Of a stretch of DNA of 64,000 nucleotides, positions 27,053 to 37,823 are shown in pieces; position 1 is the stretch's first letter, and every line of letters starts with the position of its first letter. This DNA comes from Paenibacillus_S sp043945595 (GTDB taxonomy: Bacteria > Bacillota > Bacilli > Paenibacillales > NBRC-103111). Made by a program: the position numbers and the translations under genes. Under the pieces are notes generated by a model that searched no databases, was not told the DNA's origin, and saw only the letters and a program-made list of their open reading frames with translations. The stretch spans positions 5,394,001 to 5,458,000 of the forward strand of contig NZ_JBIFNP010000001.1 in NCBI RefSeq assembly GCF_043945595.1, in the 5' to 3' direction.

Positions 27053-28615
27053 GTAGTCCTTCGGGCTGATACCGACATACTTTTTAAATACCTTCGAGAA
27101 ATAGGTGCGCTCCATATACCCCAGACGGAAGGCGATCATTTCGATACTCTCCTGCTTCTCCTTGAGCAGCGAGCAGGCAAGCTTCATCTTGAAGCTGTGA
27201 ACATAGTCGGTAAAATTCATCCCGGTCTCCTGCTTGAAATAACGGGAGAAGTAGCTCGAGTTCAGGTTTAAATGGTTAGCCATATCGATAAGGGTAATAT
27301 TATCCGACAGCCGGTCGGTTATATATTTCTCGATTTGGCGCAGCTTGGGGCTTTTGATCATCCGGTTCGCCTGCCCTGCCTGAATCAGATCCTGAAGCTT
27401 CATGCGAAGAACTTCGATCACCTCATCGAGCCTTGTACACTTCTTCAAGCAGCTGTGGAACACGTCATCGCCCGGATGGTTTCCTTCGAGCTCCAGCACG
27501 CGAATCCATTGAGAGCATTTGGAGAGGAGCTCCTCGGGGTCGGGCTGATACTGCATCGCCTTCGCCTGCAGCTCATCCAGTGCCTGAAATACCGACGCCT
27601 CGTCCCGTTCTTTAAACGCAGCCGCAATCCGTTCCCACTCGGAGCTTACGATCCCGTGCACCTCCTGCGGCCACATCCTCGTTTCGAAGGCAGGCAGCAT
27701 GCCGAACCGGTCGGACGAGTAAAACGCCTGCTTGTTCCATCTCATTAATTTGCCGTACTGCTTCTTCGTCTGCTCTCCCCCTTTGAACGGAGGCGAATAA
27801 ACTATCGAGACATCGATTTTCAGAAATTCGCGGATCTTGCTCTTCAGCGAAGCCAAATACCGGTCGAACAGCAGCACCGTATCCCGGTGCAAATCCGGCT
27901 GAAAATTCGCCACGCACAGAAATCTCGATTCCGAATCCGTCAGCGTCGTGACGGTAAGCCCATCGCAGACCAGCTCGCCGGCGATATTGGAAATGCCGTA
28001 GAGCATGAGAAAGGAGTCCGAGTACCGGTACTTCCGGGGGAAAGAAGCATAATTCAAGCAGCCCATCGCCAGCATAAAATGGGAATGACGCCACTCGATG
28101 CCGAGCCTGCGGGCGCTCTCCATAATTTCCTCCGGGTTATTCGAGCCGAGCAGCTGTTTGGAAAATTGCCGCTTCCAGATTTCCTTGTTTTTCAGCATAT
28201 CTTTCCTGTAAGCCAGCTCATCCTTCTGTTCGAGCTCCCCATGCAGCTCCTGAAGCGATTTATTGACGCTCTTCTCCAGCTGTTCGGCTGTCAATTCGTC
28301 TTTGATCAAATAATCGTCCGCTGCGAGCTATACCGCCTTGCGGGCATAATGAAATTCCTCATGGCAGGTGAGGAAAATAATCCGAACCCCCGGTTTAAGC
28401 TTTTGCAGCTCGGCGGAGAGCTCCAGACCGTCCATTTGCGGCATGCCGATATCCGTAATAACCAGGTCCGGGCTTGTCTCCTGAAACCGCTGGAGGGCCC
28501 TTTTGCCGGATTGGGCGGTGCAGACGATTTCGGCATTCAGTCCGTCCCAAGATATTAATTTGGACAAGTATTTCAGCATGGGAACATCGTCGTCCACCAG
28601 CATGACCTTGAACAT
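27029..28615 (-). CDS. YesN-type AraC response regulator, in-frame TAG and IS-altered end
   Basis: Regulator paired with the kinase upstream. A receiver domain (1-120, phospho-acceptor Asp55 in VITDIGMPQMDG) is followed by a long helical middle region and a C-terminal AraC-type double helix-turn-helix (about 420-520, ending GYMERTYFSKVFKKYVGISP). An in-frame TAG at 28328-28330 follows ARKAV, where relatives read ARKAVELGADDY, so GAG to TAG is the likely change. The last seven codons and stop come from the IS end; the gene's own end (KDYR, stop) lies beyond the IS at 25356-25370. Total 528 codons. It presumably controls the sugar importer. Confidence 0.88.
27053..27061. repeat. Target-site duplication, right
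   Basis: Second copy of GTAGTCCTT, within the regulator codons Lys-Asp-Tyr. Confidence 0.88.
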
Positions 28616-28618
28616 GCG

Positions 28619-30343
28619 CTAACCTCCTAAGCGTACTTGTGCCGCTCCGCCGGGTATTCGTACCGTAACGGTCAATCCCCCGTCCTTGTTGTTCTGCAAG
28701 CTCAAGCCCGCTGCCGGCCCGTACGTCAGCCGCAGCCGGTCAAGCACATTGCGAAGACCGATTCGCGGATAGGGGCTTGTGCTGCCGCTCTCTCCCTGCA
28801 TCCAGGCATTGAGAGCCGCAATTTTCTCTTCTTCAAGTCCGGCGCCGTTGTTGAATACCCGGATTTCAATCCATTCACCGGATCTGCAGGCTTCAATACC
28901 AAGTCTCGGAAGCAGCAGCTCCTCGGAAAAACCGTGGACGAAGGCGTTCTCGACCAGCGGCTGCAGCAGCAGCTTGGGCAGCTCCATTTCGAGCAGCTCC
29001 TCCTCGACCTGTACCTTGAAATCAAGCTCGATTTCATTGCGCATCTGCATAATTTCCACGTAATGGGCCAGCAGCCTGCACTCGCTCTGCAGTGTCGAAG
29101 GCTCGTTGATTTTCATATAGGCTCGAAGCAGACTCATCAGCGAGTCGATTTGACGGCTGTGGACGGGATCGTCCGCCAGGCTTAAGTTGCATTTAATCGA
29201 ATTGAGCGTATTGAGCAGAAAATGCGGGCGAATTTGTGAAAATAAAGCCTGCAGCTCCATCATTCTCATCTGCTCTTGCTCTTGCTCGATATTATGAATG
29301 AGCATATTTATTTGCTCCAGCATTTCGTTCAGCGTTCTTCCCAGCTCGGCAATCTCATCGCCGCCCTCCGACGGAAAACGGACGTTCCGGTTGCCTTCCC
29401 CAATCTGCTTCACGCCCCGCTGCAGCAGCCGGATCGGCCGGTGCAGCCGCTTGCCAAGTATGATGGACACGAGCCAGAACATGATAAAGCAGGGGAAGAC
29501 GATCAGCAAGGACCAATAAAAAGTCCGGGAAATCTGCCCCGTTACCGCTGACGCCGGCGTCTCAAAAACAAGGGTCCAGTTCGCCTTCGGGATATGCATC
29601 ACATTCCGGATGCGGGCCTGGCTGTCGTCAGCGGGCAGCAGATTGAGGCTTCCTTCCCCGGTAATTAGCGTACCCTCCTGGTCGAACAGCGCATATTGTC
29701 CGGACTGAAGCTGCTGAAAAAACTTATGGAAGTACGCTTCCGGAATACCGATGAACAAGGTGCCGAGGTAGACATAATCGGACGGGTCGCGAATGACCCT
29801 GGACATAAAATAAATCCGGTCGTCCGGCGGTCCCGAAGTGCCCAGCCATTGAATCACATTCGGTTGAGCCGGGTCCACCAGCGGCTTCACGGAGTTGTAT
29901 TAGCTGACAATTTGCTCAGGACTGATGATGACAGAGTCCGAGGCCTGGATAATAAACCCGCTGTTATTGGCGATAAACATCTGTATGTCGTTGTTCATCG
30001 TTTTGGCGGAGACCAGGCTGAAAAAATCGCGGATCTGCATATAGTTGTCGGCGTCCTTCGAGGTTTCGATCCGTTCTACATCCTTGAAGGTGCGAAGGCG
30101 GGAGCGGACATTCAGATCCTGAACGAAAAAGTTGGAAGCAAACGTAAGATCGTCGATCATTTTCGTCAAGTCCTTCGTCATTAAGGCCAGCACGGATTCG
30201 TTGCTAAGCTTGATCTTCCCCGTGACATTGTCCTTGATGAGTGAGTAGCTGTACAGCGATACCGCCAAGGTAGGCAGCAGGATTAACAGAAGAAACGATA
30301 GCTGGATACGCCAATAAAATGAAAAGCGAAAAAGCTGCCGCAT
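28619..30343 (-). CDS. YesM-type sensor histidine kinase, in-frame TAA
   Basis: Membrane sensor of the LytS/YesM group. Order: membrane helix (about 8-30), extracytoplasmic sensor domain to about 290, second membrane helix, HAMP, then the His kinase domain with QIRPHFLLNTLNSIK as phospho-acceptor box and an ATP-binding domain (ENAFVHGF, RIGLRNVLDRL). Start ATG 30343 follows AAAGGAAG. A TAA at 29900-29902 splits the frame after SPEQIVS and before YNSVKPLVDPAQPN; one base change from a sense codon would explain it. The regulator starts three bases after its stop. It likely senses the importer's sugar. Confidence 0.88.
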
Positions 30344-30457
30344 AGGCTTATCTTCCTTTGACGCCTTGTCCCGAAGAGGGAATGGCGTTCTTTTGTATAA
30401 TGAAGAGACACATAGATGGACAGGACGCAAACTTCCATCCTGCCCATACCTATTGAA

Positions 30458-31800
30458 TTACTTCGTATTTTGTTTAATGATTTTATCCCCTTCGGTCATC
30501 ATCCACTTTTGAACCTCTTCTATCGGCGCCCCGTCAAGCAGGAACTTGCTCATGCCGTCTTCCATCACCTTTTTCAGCTGGCTTCCGTACGACACGGCGA
30601 TATCGGAGGATACCGAGGTCTTTACCTTCTTATCATACAATGTGGTCGTGACGGATGGAAGATCAATCAGGTTTTTATTGGCGCCGTACAGCTTCTCTAC
30701 AAGCGCCGTCGCATCCGCTTTTTTCCAGCCGGAGGTTTCTACGCGCGCCTCCTGCTCCGTCGTCATATAGCGGATGAACTTGTATGCCTCATCCTTATGC
30801 TTGGAGCTTTGCGCAATAGCTGCGTATTGTCCGCCAATGTTGGTCAAGCCCGGGTCGGAATCCTTGGACGGGCGCGGCAGCGGCGCAGCGATGGTTTTGA
30901 ACTCATGCGGATATTTCTTCGTGTCGCCGATGTTAGCGAGCATAAACGATCCCGTGATCATCATAGCCGCTTTGCCGCTCAAATACTCGCTGACATAGCT
31001 CAGCTTCCCGCCGATCACATCGGACAAAGGCTTCGCCGATTTGTCGTCCTTTTCCATCGCTTTACGCATTTCGAAAAACTGCTTGAATGAAGGATCGTCG
31101 AACTGCGGCTTCAGCTCCGCTGTCAAGTAAGGGTTCTTCTTATCGGTGTAAGCGATCATATTCGTATATTCGCCCCAAGTGTGGAAGTAGGTTCCGTACT
31201 GCTTGCCCACTCCATCCCCTTTGGTCAGCTTCTTCGCATAATCGCGGAAATCGTCCCAGGTCCAGCCGAACGTCGGTGCCGGAAGATTAGCCGCTTTGAG
31301 CGCGTCTTCATTGAACAGCACCAGCCAGTTGGACGAATTGCTCATGGCCGCATACGTTTTCCCTTTGTACCGGGGATTGATGTAATACTCGTCATCCGGA
31401 TTGATATTATCCTTTTTGTAGAAATCATCCAACGGCGCCAGTACGCCTTGAGCCGACCGGGCGATCGTTTCTTCGACACTCGGGAATAACACGACATCCA
31501 CCTGCTCACCGGAAGACATGGTTACATCCAGCTTTTTTAGCGTTTCCAGCGAGTTCCCCGGAACCAGTGTAACCGATTCCACTTTCACGTTCGGGTTCTT
31601 TGCCTGATAGTTCTCGATCAGCTTCTTCGTGGCTGCCGCCGAGACCTCGCTGTCCCAGTTATAGTATTTGAGCGTAACCGGCTCGGTCCCTTGGAGCCCT
31701 CGGAAGAGGTATTGTCGGCCGCTGAATTTTGAGCTCCGCATGCGCTCAGTACGGTTGAGGTTAACAAAATGCCGCTTAATACGATACTCATTTTTTTCAT
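30458..31800 (-). CDS. Sugar ABC transporter substrate-binding lipoprotein, frameshifted
   Basis: Family 1 extracellular solute-binding protein of a CUT1 carbohydrate importer, tethered to the membrane by a lipid. A signal peptide with lipobox (LSACG, Cys21) starts at ATG 31800 behind GGGGGAA. The frame breaks after SEGSKG; the second frame carries EPVTLKYYNWDSEVSAAATK to IIKQNTK. Adding one base in the GGG run near 31689-31691 gives KGTEPVTLK and 447 residues. It lies after the two permeases and before the kinase, all on the minus strand. The ligand is unknown, probably an oligosaccharide. Confidence 0.88.
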
Positions 31801-31921
31801 ATCGATTCCCCCAATGACATGTTTGGTATAAATTACGGTTTCATTATACATGGGTCCGCTGCAGATAGCTGTGCACGATTTTGAGTTGTTTGTGCACAAT
31901 GTCTACCTGCCATCTCCCCCG

Positions 31922-32758
31922 TTATCCCTTCACACCGCCAAGGGCTATGCCTTTGATAACCTGCTTCTGCAGCACGATAAAAATAATCAGCAGCGGGATG
32001 ATCGCAGCCAGCGAAGCCATCATCAGCACCGCATAGTTGTCCGCGTAATCGTTGCGGAACAGCTGTACACCGAGCGGAATCGTATACAAATTTTGCTTGA
32101 TCAGAAAAATAAGCGGACCCTGGTAATCGTTCCAGCTCCAGATGAACTTGATGATACCGACCGTCGCAAGAATCGGTTTGCATAAGGGCAACATGATTTT
32201 CCAGTAAATTGTAAAATGTCCCGCTCCGTCAATCTTGGCCGCTTCAATAAATTCGTTGTGGATGCCCATCATGAATTGACGCAGCAGGAAAGTGAAGTAG
32301 ATCGAGAACATCCCCATCAGGATCAAGCCCGCGTGCGTATTGTACAGGTGCAGCCATTTCAGCAGCAAATATCTTGGCACCAGCGTCGCTTCCTGCGGAA
32401 TAATCATGAACGACAGCAGCAGGGCAAACATAAAGCTGCGTCCCTTGTATTGCAGCTTGGTCAACGAATAGGCCGCCATGGAAGAGAAAATCAAGGTGGC
32501 TACCATCATAATGAACGCCAGCTTGACGGAATTCCAATAAAATAAGGAGAACGGCACCTTGGCCAGCCGTACGGCCTTAAAATTCTCGATAATGTTCCAT
32601 TCCGGCGGAATCCATTGAATCGGATAGGTCATGACATCCTTCTCCAATTTCGAAGCTGCGGATATCATCCATAGAAGCGGAATCAGGAACAAAACCGATA
32701 CGGCTCCCATAATGACCGTCGTCACCAGCTTGCCGTACTGTATTCGTGTCGAATTCAA
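31922..32758 (-). CDS. Sugar ABC transporter permease, MalG type
   Basis: Inner-membrane permease of 278 residues with six predicted helices. The EAA loop that docks the ATPase reads EAAKIDGAGHFTIYWKIMLP. It starts at a TTG (32758) preceded by AAAGGATGG and ends in GIALGGVKG, the usual MalG-type tail. It follows the MalF-type gene by 27 bases and precedes the binding protein. No ATPase gene is in the cluster, so a shared MsmX-type ATPase elsewhere is expected, as is usual in Bacillus relatives. Confidence 0.92.
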   Translation of the reverse strand: MNSTRIQYGKLVTTVIMGAVSVLFLIPLLWMISAASKLEKDVMTYPIQWIPPEWNIIENFKAVRLAKVPFSLFYWNSVKLAFIMMVATLIFSSMAAYSLTKLQYKGRSFMFALLLSFMIIPQEATLVPRYLLLKWLHLYNTHAGLILMGMFSIYFTFLLRQFMMGIHNEFIEAAKIDGAGHFTIYWKIMLPLCKPILATVGIIKFIWSWNDYQGPLIFLIKQNLYTIPLGVQLFRNDYADNYAVLMMASLAAIIPLLIIFIVLQKQVIKGIALGGVKG

Positions 32759-32785
32759 TCTCTTTCCATCCTTTCTGTCGCAAAG

Positions 32786-33730
32786 TCAGCTCATCGAAGA
32801 CTTGTTCCGAAGCTTCCATGTCAATAAAGTCAATAGGCCGACGATCAGGAACAGCACCCAGGAAATGGCGGATGCGTAGCCCATCCGGAAGTTTTGGAAC
32901 CCTTCCTCGTAGATACGGTAAACCAGCACGGTAGATGAATTGTTCGGTCCTTCCCGCTGTCAGGAAGGCTATCAGGTCGAATACCTTGAACGAAGACATC
33001 AGCGTGGTGATGAACAGAAACGACGTGGTCGGTCCCAGCAGCGGCAGCGTAATTTTGAAAAATTGCTGAACGGAAGTTACTCCGTCGATGCTCGCCGCTT
33101 CATACAGCTCGTCGGGTATGTTGGACAAGCCGGCGATAAATATTATCATCTGATAGCCAAGCGCCGCCCAGATGGCGATAATAATAATCGCGTACAGCGA
33201 ATAATGCGTATCTGCAAGCCATTTTGGCGGATCGGAGATGCCCAGGCTGATCAGAAATTGATTGATCGGCCCCTGCGAGGGATGGAACAAAGCGCTCCAT
33301 ACGGCTCCAAGGGCGATAATCGATGAAATGTACGGGATGAAGAAGGCAACCTTAAAATAGCTCTGCCCGTAGACCGCGAATGGATCAGCACCGATAAAAT
33401 AAGCGCGAGAAAAATCCCGACCGGCACGACGAGCAGCGTATAAATAAAATTGTTTTTTAGCGACATATAAAATTTGTCGTCATGAAACAGCGCAGCGAAG
33501 TTGTCCAAGCCTACGAACTGAATGGTGGACAAACCCCCGACCAGGTTCCATTCGCAGAAGCTCAGGTATAAAGAGAAAACGATCGGGAATACGCTGAGTC
33601 CGATCATCCCGATGAGCTCCGGCGCCAGAAACAGCCAGCCGAACAGCGCCTCCTTGCGGCTGTTGTTCCAATACCTCCGCTTCCCCGAAAAAGAACTCGC
33701 CCTGACGGCGTTCACTTCATTCTTTGCCAA
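32786..33730 (-). CDS. Sugar ABC transporter permease, MalF type, two frameshifts
   Basis: Partner permease of the CUT1 importer. Segments in three frames join into one protein: MAKNEVNAVRASSF to VLIHSRSTG (TTG start 33730, AGGTGA upstream), then YFKVAFFIPYISSIIALGAV to VFDLIAFLTAG with the EAA loop YEAASIDGVTSVQQFF, then GPNNSSTVLVYRIYEEGF to NKSSMS ending at 32786. One base seems missing near 33359-33368 and one extra near 32951. Restored length is about 315 residues. Two breaks in 420 bases make decay a little more plausible here than elsewhere. Confidence 0.82.
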
Positions 33731-33911
33731 GGTGATTCACCTCATTCTTGTTAGTTCCGTTCATAGAACTACTATAAAGGCAATTCATCCAAGTGTCCGG
33801 TTACGATTTTTACTCATTTGTGCACTATATTTACGTTGCTCCACAACAACAGATTCTTGTCACCCTCCATCGCCGCAGCCCTTCGGACGAACAACGTGAA
33901 CAACGCATAAA

Positions 33912-33947
33912 AACCCCCGGAGAGCCTCTAAGGCCATCCTGGGGGTC
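33912..33947 (-). terminator. Terminator of the MFS gene
   Basis: On the minus strand ACCCCC pairs with GGGGGT around an inner GGCC/AGAGG structure, followed by five T. It begins about 25 bases after the stop at 33973. Confidence 0.75.
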
Positions 33948-33972
33948 AAGTTCCTCATACTATTATAAGAGA

Positions 33973-35217
33973 TCAGCCGGGAAGCGAATCCGAGACCGTA
34001 CGCGCCGGTTCGGCTCGATACGTCTGTCCTTCGCCCTGCTGCTCCAGCTCAAAGGCTTCCGTTCCTTTGCGGGAGAACCAGGGAATGACCAGCGCATTCA
34101 CCAGCGCAAACCCGATTAATCCGATAAATGCAGGCCCCCTCAATTCGTCTACGAATAAAGTGAGCACCAGCAATGTAATACGGGAGATATTGAGCATCCA
34201 TTCCCGCCACAGAAAGATTCTTGCCTGCTCTATCGCCGAATGCTTGCTGATGATTCTAAACTGCCTCGTATTCCAGATCGTGCCGAAGTAGAACATGCCG
34301 ACCGTCGTTAAAATGTTCGAGGCAACCAGCAAAGGCGCTTTGGGCAGCAGCGGCAGCAGGAAGCCTGCGGAGACGAACAGCATGCCGAGCATTAACCAGA
34401 CGCCCTCCCGCGTCTTCAAGCGCCGATACAGCACCATAGCTATAATCGTCGAAGTAGCGTACATCACATTGAGCAGGGCGATCACCAGCTTATCCTCGGA
34501 AACGGAGAACGTAAAGATCAGCGCAAACAACCCTTGGAACTGCAAAAAAATGCCCGCAGACAAGCAGGACGGCACCATCCACTTCAACGAGCTGGTCGAG
34601 AAGACCTGCTGGAAGCGCATCCGGCGGAACAACGGTTCCTTGATCTCCGCCAGCGTGATCGGAGGAATGAAGAATGAAACGATCAGCAAAACGCTTACAA
34701 AGAGAAACATCAGCAGAAAGGAGCCGGAAAAACCGATCCATTTGATAATAAAAGCAAACGCAATCGGGTTCACAATCGAAACCAGCTGGCCGATAATGCT
34801 CGCGATAGAGAAATAGCCCTCGAAATCTTTGCCTTTTCCGAATACGCACAGCGTAATATTTTGCGCCGACGCATAGAAGCCCCACATGACGCCGATCGGC
34901 ATGCCGATACACGCAATCCACAGCAGCCGGTCATCCAGCTCCAGGAAGGAAAGCAGCACGAAGGTGATGCCTCCGCAAATCGCCGTAGTTCGGATCAGCA
35001 CCCGGGTCGTGAAGCGCGACAAGAGCCTGCAGCCGACGGCGAAAGCCATGCTCCAGGTGATGAACATAATTAAATTGAACCAGGTAACGTCAAAAATGCT
35101 TCGTTCCTTTTCCCAGATGTACAAATTCACAAAAATACCAATGTAGTTGAAAATGATCGTGGACGAAGCATTCATCAAAAGCAGTCGTTTAATTTGAGGG
35201 GTTACCTGCACTGTCAT
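33973..35217 (-). CDS. MFS transporter
   Basis: Integral membrane protein of 414 residues with about twelve hydrophobic helices and no frameshift, of the major facilitator type. A charged loop between helices 2 and 3 is present (SRFTTRVLIRTT), with a longer loop in the middle (LAEIKEPLFRRMRFQQ). The substrate cannot be told; drug or sugar export are possibilities. The tail is acidic and Gln-rich (EAFELEQQGEGQ). It starts at ATG 35217 with a weak ribosome binding site. The gene is transcribed alone and lies upstream of the sugar importer in the same direction. Confidence 0.8.
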   Translation of the reverse strand: MTVQVTPQIKRLLLMNASSTIIFNYIGIFVNLYIWEKERSIFDVTWFNLIMFITWSMAFAVGCRLLSRFTTRVLIRTTAICGGITFVLLSFLELDDRLLWIACIGMPIGVMWGFYASAQNITLCVFGKGKDFEGYFSIASIIGQLVSIVNPIAFAFIIKWIGFSGSFLLMFLFVSVLLIVSFFIPPITLAEIKEPLFRRMRFQQVFSTSSLKWMVPSCLSAGIFLQFQGLFALIFTFSVSEDKLVIALLNVMYATSTIIAMVLYRRLKTREGVWLMLGMLFVSAGFLLPLLPKAPLLVASNILTTVGMFYFGTIWNTRQFRIISKHSAIEQARIFLWREWMLNISRITLLVLTLFVDELRGPAFIGLIGFALVNALVIPWFSRKGTEAFELEQQGEGQTYRAEPARTVSDSLPG

Positions 35218-35461
35218 TCATCCGCCCTTGTTGTTATGGAATAAGGCTATCTTATTCCCGTTTCGCGGGACCGTCAATATAAATTTATGCGGCTTCCGAA
35301 TCTCCGGAAAAAGGCATCGGCGCCCGGTATCGCCCCCCCTGAACAGCTGCCCTGGCGTCTTCATCCCCCCTCATTATATTCAAATTTTCGTACCCCATTC
35401 TGTGACAGACGGAGCCTTTCCGGCTCCGCCCCGAAGCGCGTCCGCAACAGGCCCTGCCAGG

Positions 35462-35660
35462 TCACATGCCGGTTCGGTCCCTAAGCAGCACATAGAGAAA
35501 ATAAGGCGCTCCGATCAGCGCTGTAATGAGGCCTGCCGGAATTTCCAGCGGAGGAACGATAATACGTCCCGCCAAGTCGGCAAGGGTTACCAGCAGAGAG
35601 CCGAGCAGTGCCGCTATGGGAAGCGAGTGGCGCGTATCCGGACCGACCGTCTCTCTCCGG
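35462..35660 (-). pseudogene. Remnant of a FecCD-type siderophore permease (C-terminal end)
   Basis: Reading the minus strand from about 35660 gives HSLPIAALLGSLLVTLADLA, then IIVPPLEIPAGLITALIGAP and YFLYVLLRD to a TGA at 35462. This is the unmistakable last 60 residues of FecCD permeases; compare the intact relative at 60279-61313, which ends LGVVTALLGAPFFAYLLRR. Nothing of the other 270 residues is found upstream, where the methyltransferase gene begins in the opposite direction. It is a deletion remnant. Confidence 0.8.
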
Positions 35661-35809
35661 CTGCAATGCCTAATGTTTCAGCCTCTTCGACCGCACGCGG
35701 TATGCGCATCCTCGCCTTCGTTGTGTGCCGAAGATCAGTTATGGTACGATGAAATAAAGACAAGTTTCGAAGCTCAGGTTTTTATTAAGGCAGATCGGGG
35801 AGATTCTAA

Positions 35810-36412
35810 ATGGGAAATACCGATAAATTTGAAATGATTGCAAGCCTGTATGACACTCCTGAAAGAGTGCACATTGCAGCGGTATCCTCAGATGCCATCC
35901 GCGAATATTTAGTTGATGCCAGAAGTAAGAACGCGATCGATTTTGGCTGTGGAACCGGGCTTGTCGGAATGAACTTGCTAAACGATGTTCATTCCATGCT
36001 TTTTCTGGATACGTCCCAGAATATGATTCATCAAATAAAGCAAAAAATTTCCGATCCTCATATTTCGAATGCAGATACCTTGTGCTTTGATTTGGAAAAG
36101 GATAGTCTAACGGATGTTCACGCAGACTATATTTTTATGGCCCAGGTCCTGCTTCATATTCCGGATGTGGAATTGGTTTTATCCAGGTTATTGGACGTGC
36201 TAAATGAAGGCGGACATATACTGATCGTAGATTTTGATAAAAATGAAAGCATAGTTTCAGATCTCGTTCATAACGGATTTCATCAAGCGGAGCTAACCGG
36301 CATGATGACCAAAATAGGATATAGGAATATTCAATCCAGAACCTTTTATACAGGAAGCAAGCTATTTATGGGTCAGGATGCATCAATGTTTGTTCTTGAT
36401 GCTCAAAAGTAA
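35810..36412 (+). CDS. Class I SAM-dependent methyltransferase
   Basis: A 200-residue cytoplasmic enzyme with the Rossmann SAM-binding motif AIDFGCGTGLVGMNL (residues about 42-56), an acidic residue after the second strand (MLFLDTSQNMI) and the post-motif ILIVDFDKNE. The acceptor is unknown. It starts at ATG 35810 after GGGGAG. Its base composition is more AT-rich than that of flanking genes, which suggests recent acquisition. It lies between the permease remnant and ctaB and has no clear operon partner. Confidence 0.85.
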   Translation: MGNTDKFEMIASLYDTPERVHIAAVSSDAIREYLVDARSKNAIDFGCGTGLVGMNLLNDVHSMLFLDTSQNMIHQIKQKISDPHISNADTLCFDLEKDSLTDVHADYIFMAQVLLHIPDVELVLSRLLDVLNEGGHILIVDFDKNESIVSDLVHNGFHQAELTGMMTKIGYRNIQSRTFYTGSKLFMGQDASMFVLDAQK

Positions 36413-36767
36413 ATTTCTAAGCTGGATTGCCGCCCCGTATTCGATGGTTCGAAGGCTCGCAGACGCACGGTGACCAATGGAGAAGTTCATGACGGCAAGC
36501 TTATCGAACAAGGCCTGTCCGCGCTTTGCGCTGAATATTTTTGATAAAGACGCTTCCAGCCACGCTTATCAGCGGCTTAGGAGGCGTTTTGCGCATTATT
36601 TGTGACAGATCGGTTCAAATTTTCTCATCTAAACTCGTTCGAAAGACATAAAAGTGCCAAAGGATTTTGACAGATTGATGATGGTTTCCGAAAATACGAC
36701 ACGAATAGGGGTACTTTGTGATAGGATAACAAGCGAGGATAAGGATTATAAGGAGGCGTAAAGCTTC
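36413..36767 (+). other. Gene-free stretch before ctaB
   Basis: I see no convincing gene in this 355-base gap. An imperfect hairpin with nested stems (about 36544-36592, GACGCTTCC with GGAGGCGTT, inner AGCC/GGCT) could end the methyltransferase transcript. The ctaB ribosome binding site AAGGAGGCG is at 36750-36758. Confidence 0.4.
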
Positions 36768-37697
36768 ATGAGCACATTAAAAGGAAACCCAATGGAAGCG
36801 GGCTACAACCTTCAGCCCGTTTCGTTCTCTAAAATACTGATGGATACGATTAAGATCGGTATTATTAAATCGAACTTAATCGCCATGTTTGCAGGGCTTT
36901 GTATGGCGTTATACATCACGGATACGACGTTCTTCAGCAGAATTGGCGATATCGCGCTTGCCTTTATCGGGGCAACGCTGGTGATCGGCTCCGCAGGAGC
37001 GTTTAACAATCTGTATGATCGGGACATCGATATCATTATGGAAAGAACGAGAAGCCGTCCGACGGTTACAGGCCATATTAATACGGCCCAAGGGCTGTTC
37101 ATCGGCTGTGTCATGTCGGTTGCAGGACTTGTGCTGCTGTATACCGCTTCGCCGATGGCGGCATTGTTCGGCTTTCTCGGCTTGTTCCTGTACGTCGTGC
37201 CGTACACGATGTGAACCAAGCGGAAGACCGTCTACAATACGGAGGTCGGCAGTCTTTCGGGAGCGACACCGCCGCTGATCGGATGGGCCGTCATTACAAA
37301 CGATTTGACGCAGCCCGGCATCGCCGCACTGTTTATTTTGATGGTTTTATGGCAGATGCCCCACTTTTACGGGATTGCCGTCCGCCGTTACGATGAGTAT
37401 AAAGCGGCCAAGGTTGCGATGCTGCCTGTTGTGAAAGGAATGCGGCGGACTTATATACAGACGAACATTTATCTCGTCGCGCTGTTTATGGCAAGCGGCC
37501 TGTTCTGGTCTTTCAGTCCGTTTATTGCAGTCACGGCAGCCGTACTTAGTCTGGCCTGGATCCTGCTCAGCCTGATCGGCTACCGCCGTATGGAGGAGAG
37601 GGCCTGGGCGAAGTCCATGTTTATTTTCTCGCTCAACCATATCACCATTCTGCTCCTGATTATCGTCGGTTATTCGCTATTGAAGCCTTTGTTTTAA
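36768..37697 (+). CDS. ctaB: Protoheme IX farnesyltransferase (heme O synthase), in-frame TGA
   Basis: Membrane prenyltransferase making heme O for terminal oxidases; UbiA superfamily with about nine helices. The first Asp-rich motif is NNLYDRDIDIIMERT, and the conserved loop is YTM.TKRKTVYNTEVGSLSG. In that loop a TGA (37212-37214) stands where relatives have Trp (YTMWTKR), a single G-to-A change from TGG. The rest, including MPHFYGIAVRRYDEY, is in the same frame to 37697, 309 codons in all. Start ATG 36768 follows AAGGAGGCG. No cta neighbours are present, as for a second, stand-alone copy. Confidence 0.9.
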
Positions 37698-37719
37698 GAC
37701 CTGCTGCTTTCATAACAAT

Positions 37720-37823
37720 CCCCCTGCGACCGCCTCTCAATAGACGTCATAGGAAGTCGTAGGGGGAGAATGATTTGGCGGAACCAGCCGATATCAGATA
37801 CTTTTTCGCGAGTCCGCCAAATC
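37720..37823. repeat. Two back-to-back hairpins after ctaB
   Basis: The first stem is CCCCCTGCGAC (37720-37730) with GTCGTAGGGGG (37756-37766), one mismatch. The second is GATTTGGCGGA (37772-37782) with TCCGCCAAATC (37813-37823), perfect. Neither has a good T-run. They probably end or protect the ctaB mRNA. Confidence 0.55.

Noticed and set aside
37212..37214. TGA read as tryptophan or selenocysteine in ctaB
   Set aside because: TGA ends many intact genes here (for example metA and the OmpR-type regulator) and TGG is used for Trp elsewhere; no SECIS-like hairpin follows. A point change from TGG is simpler.
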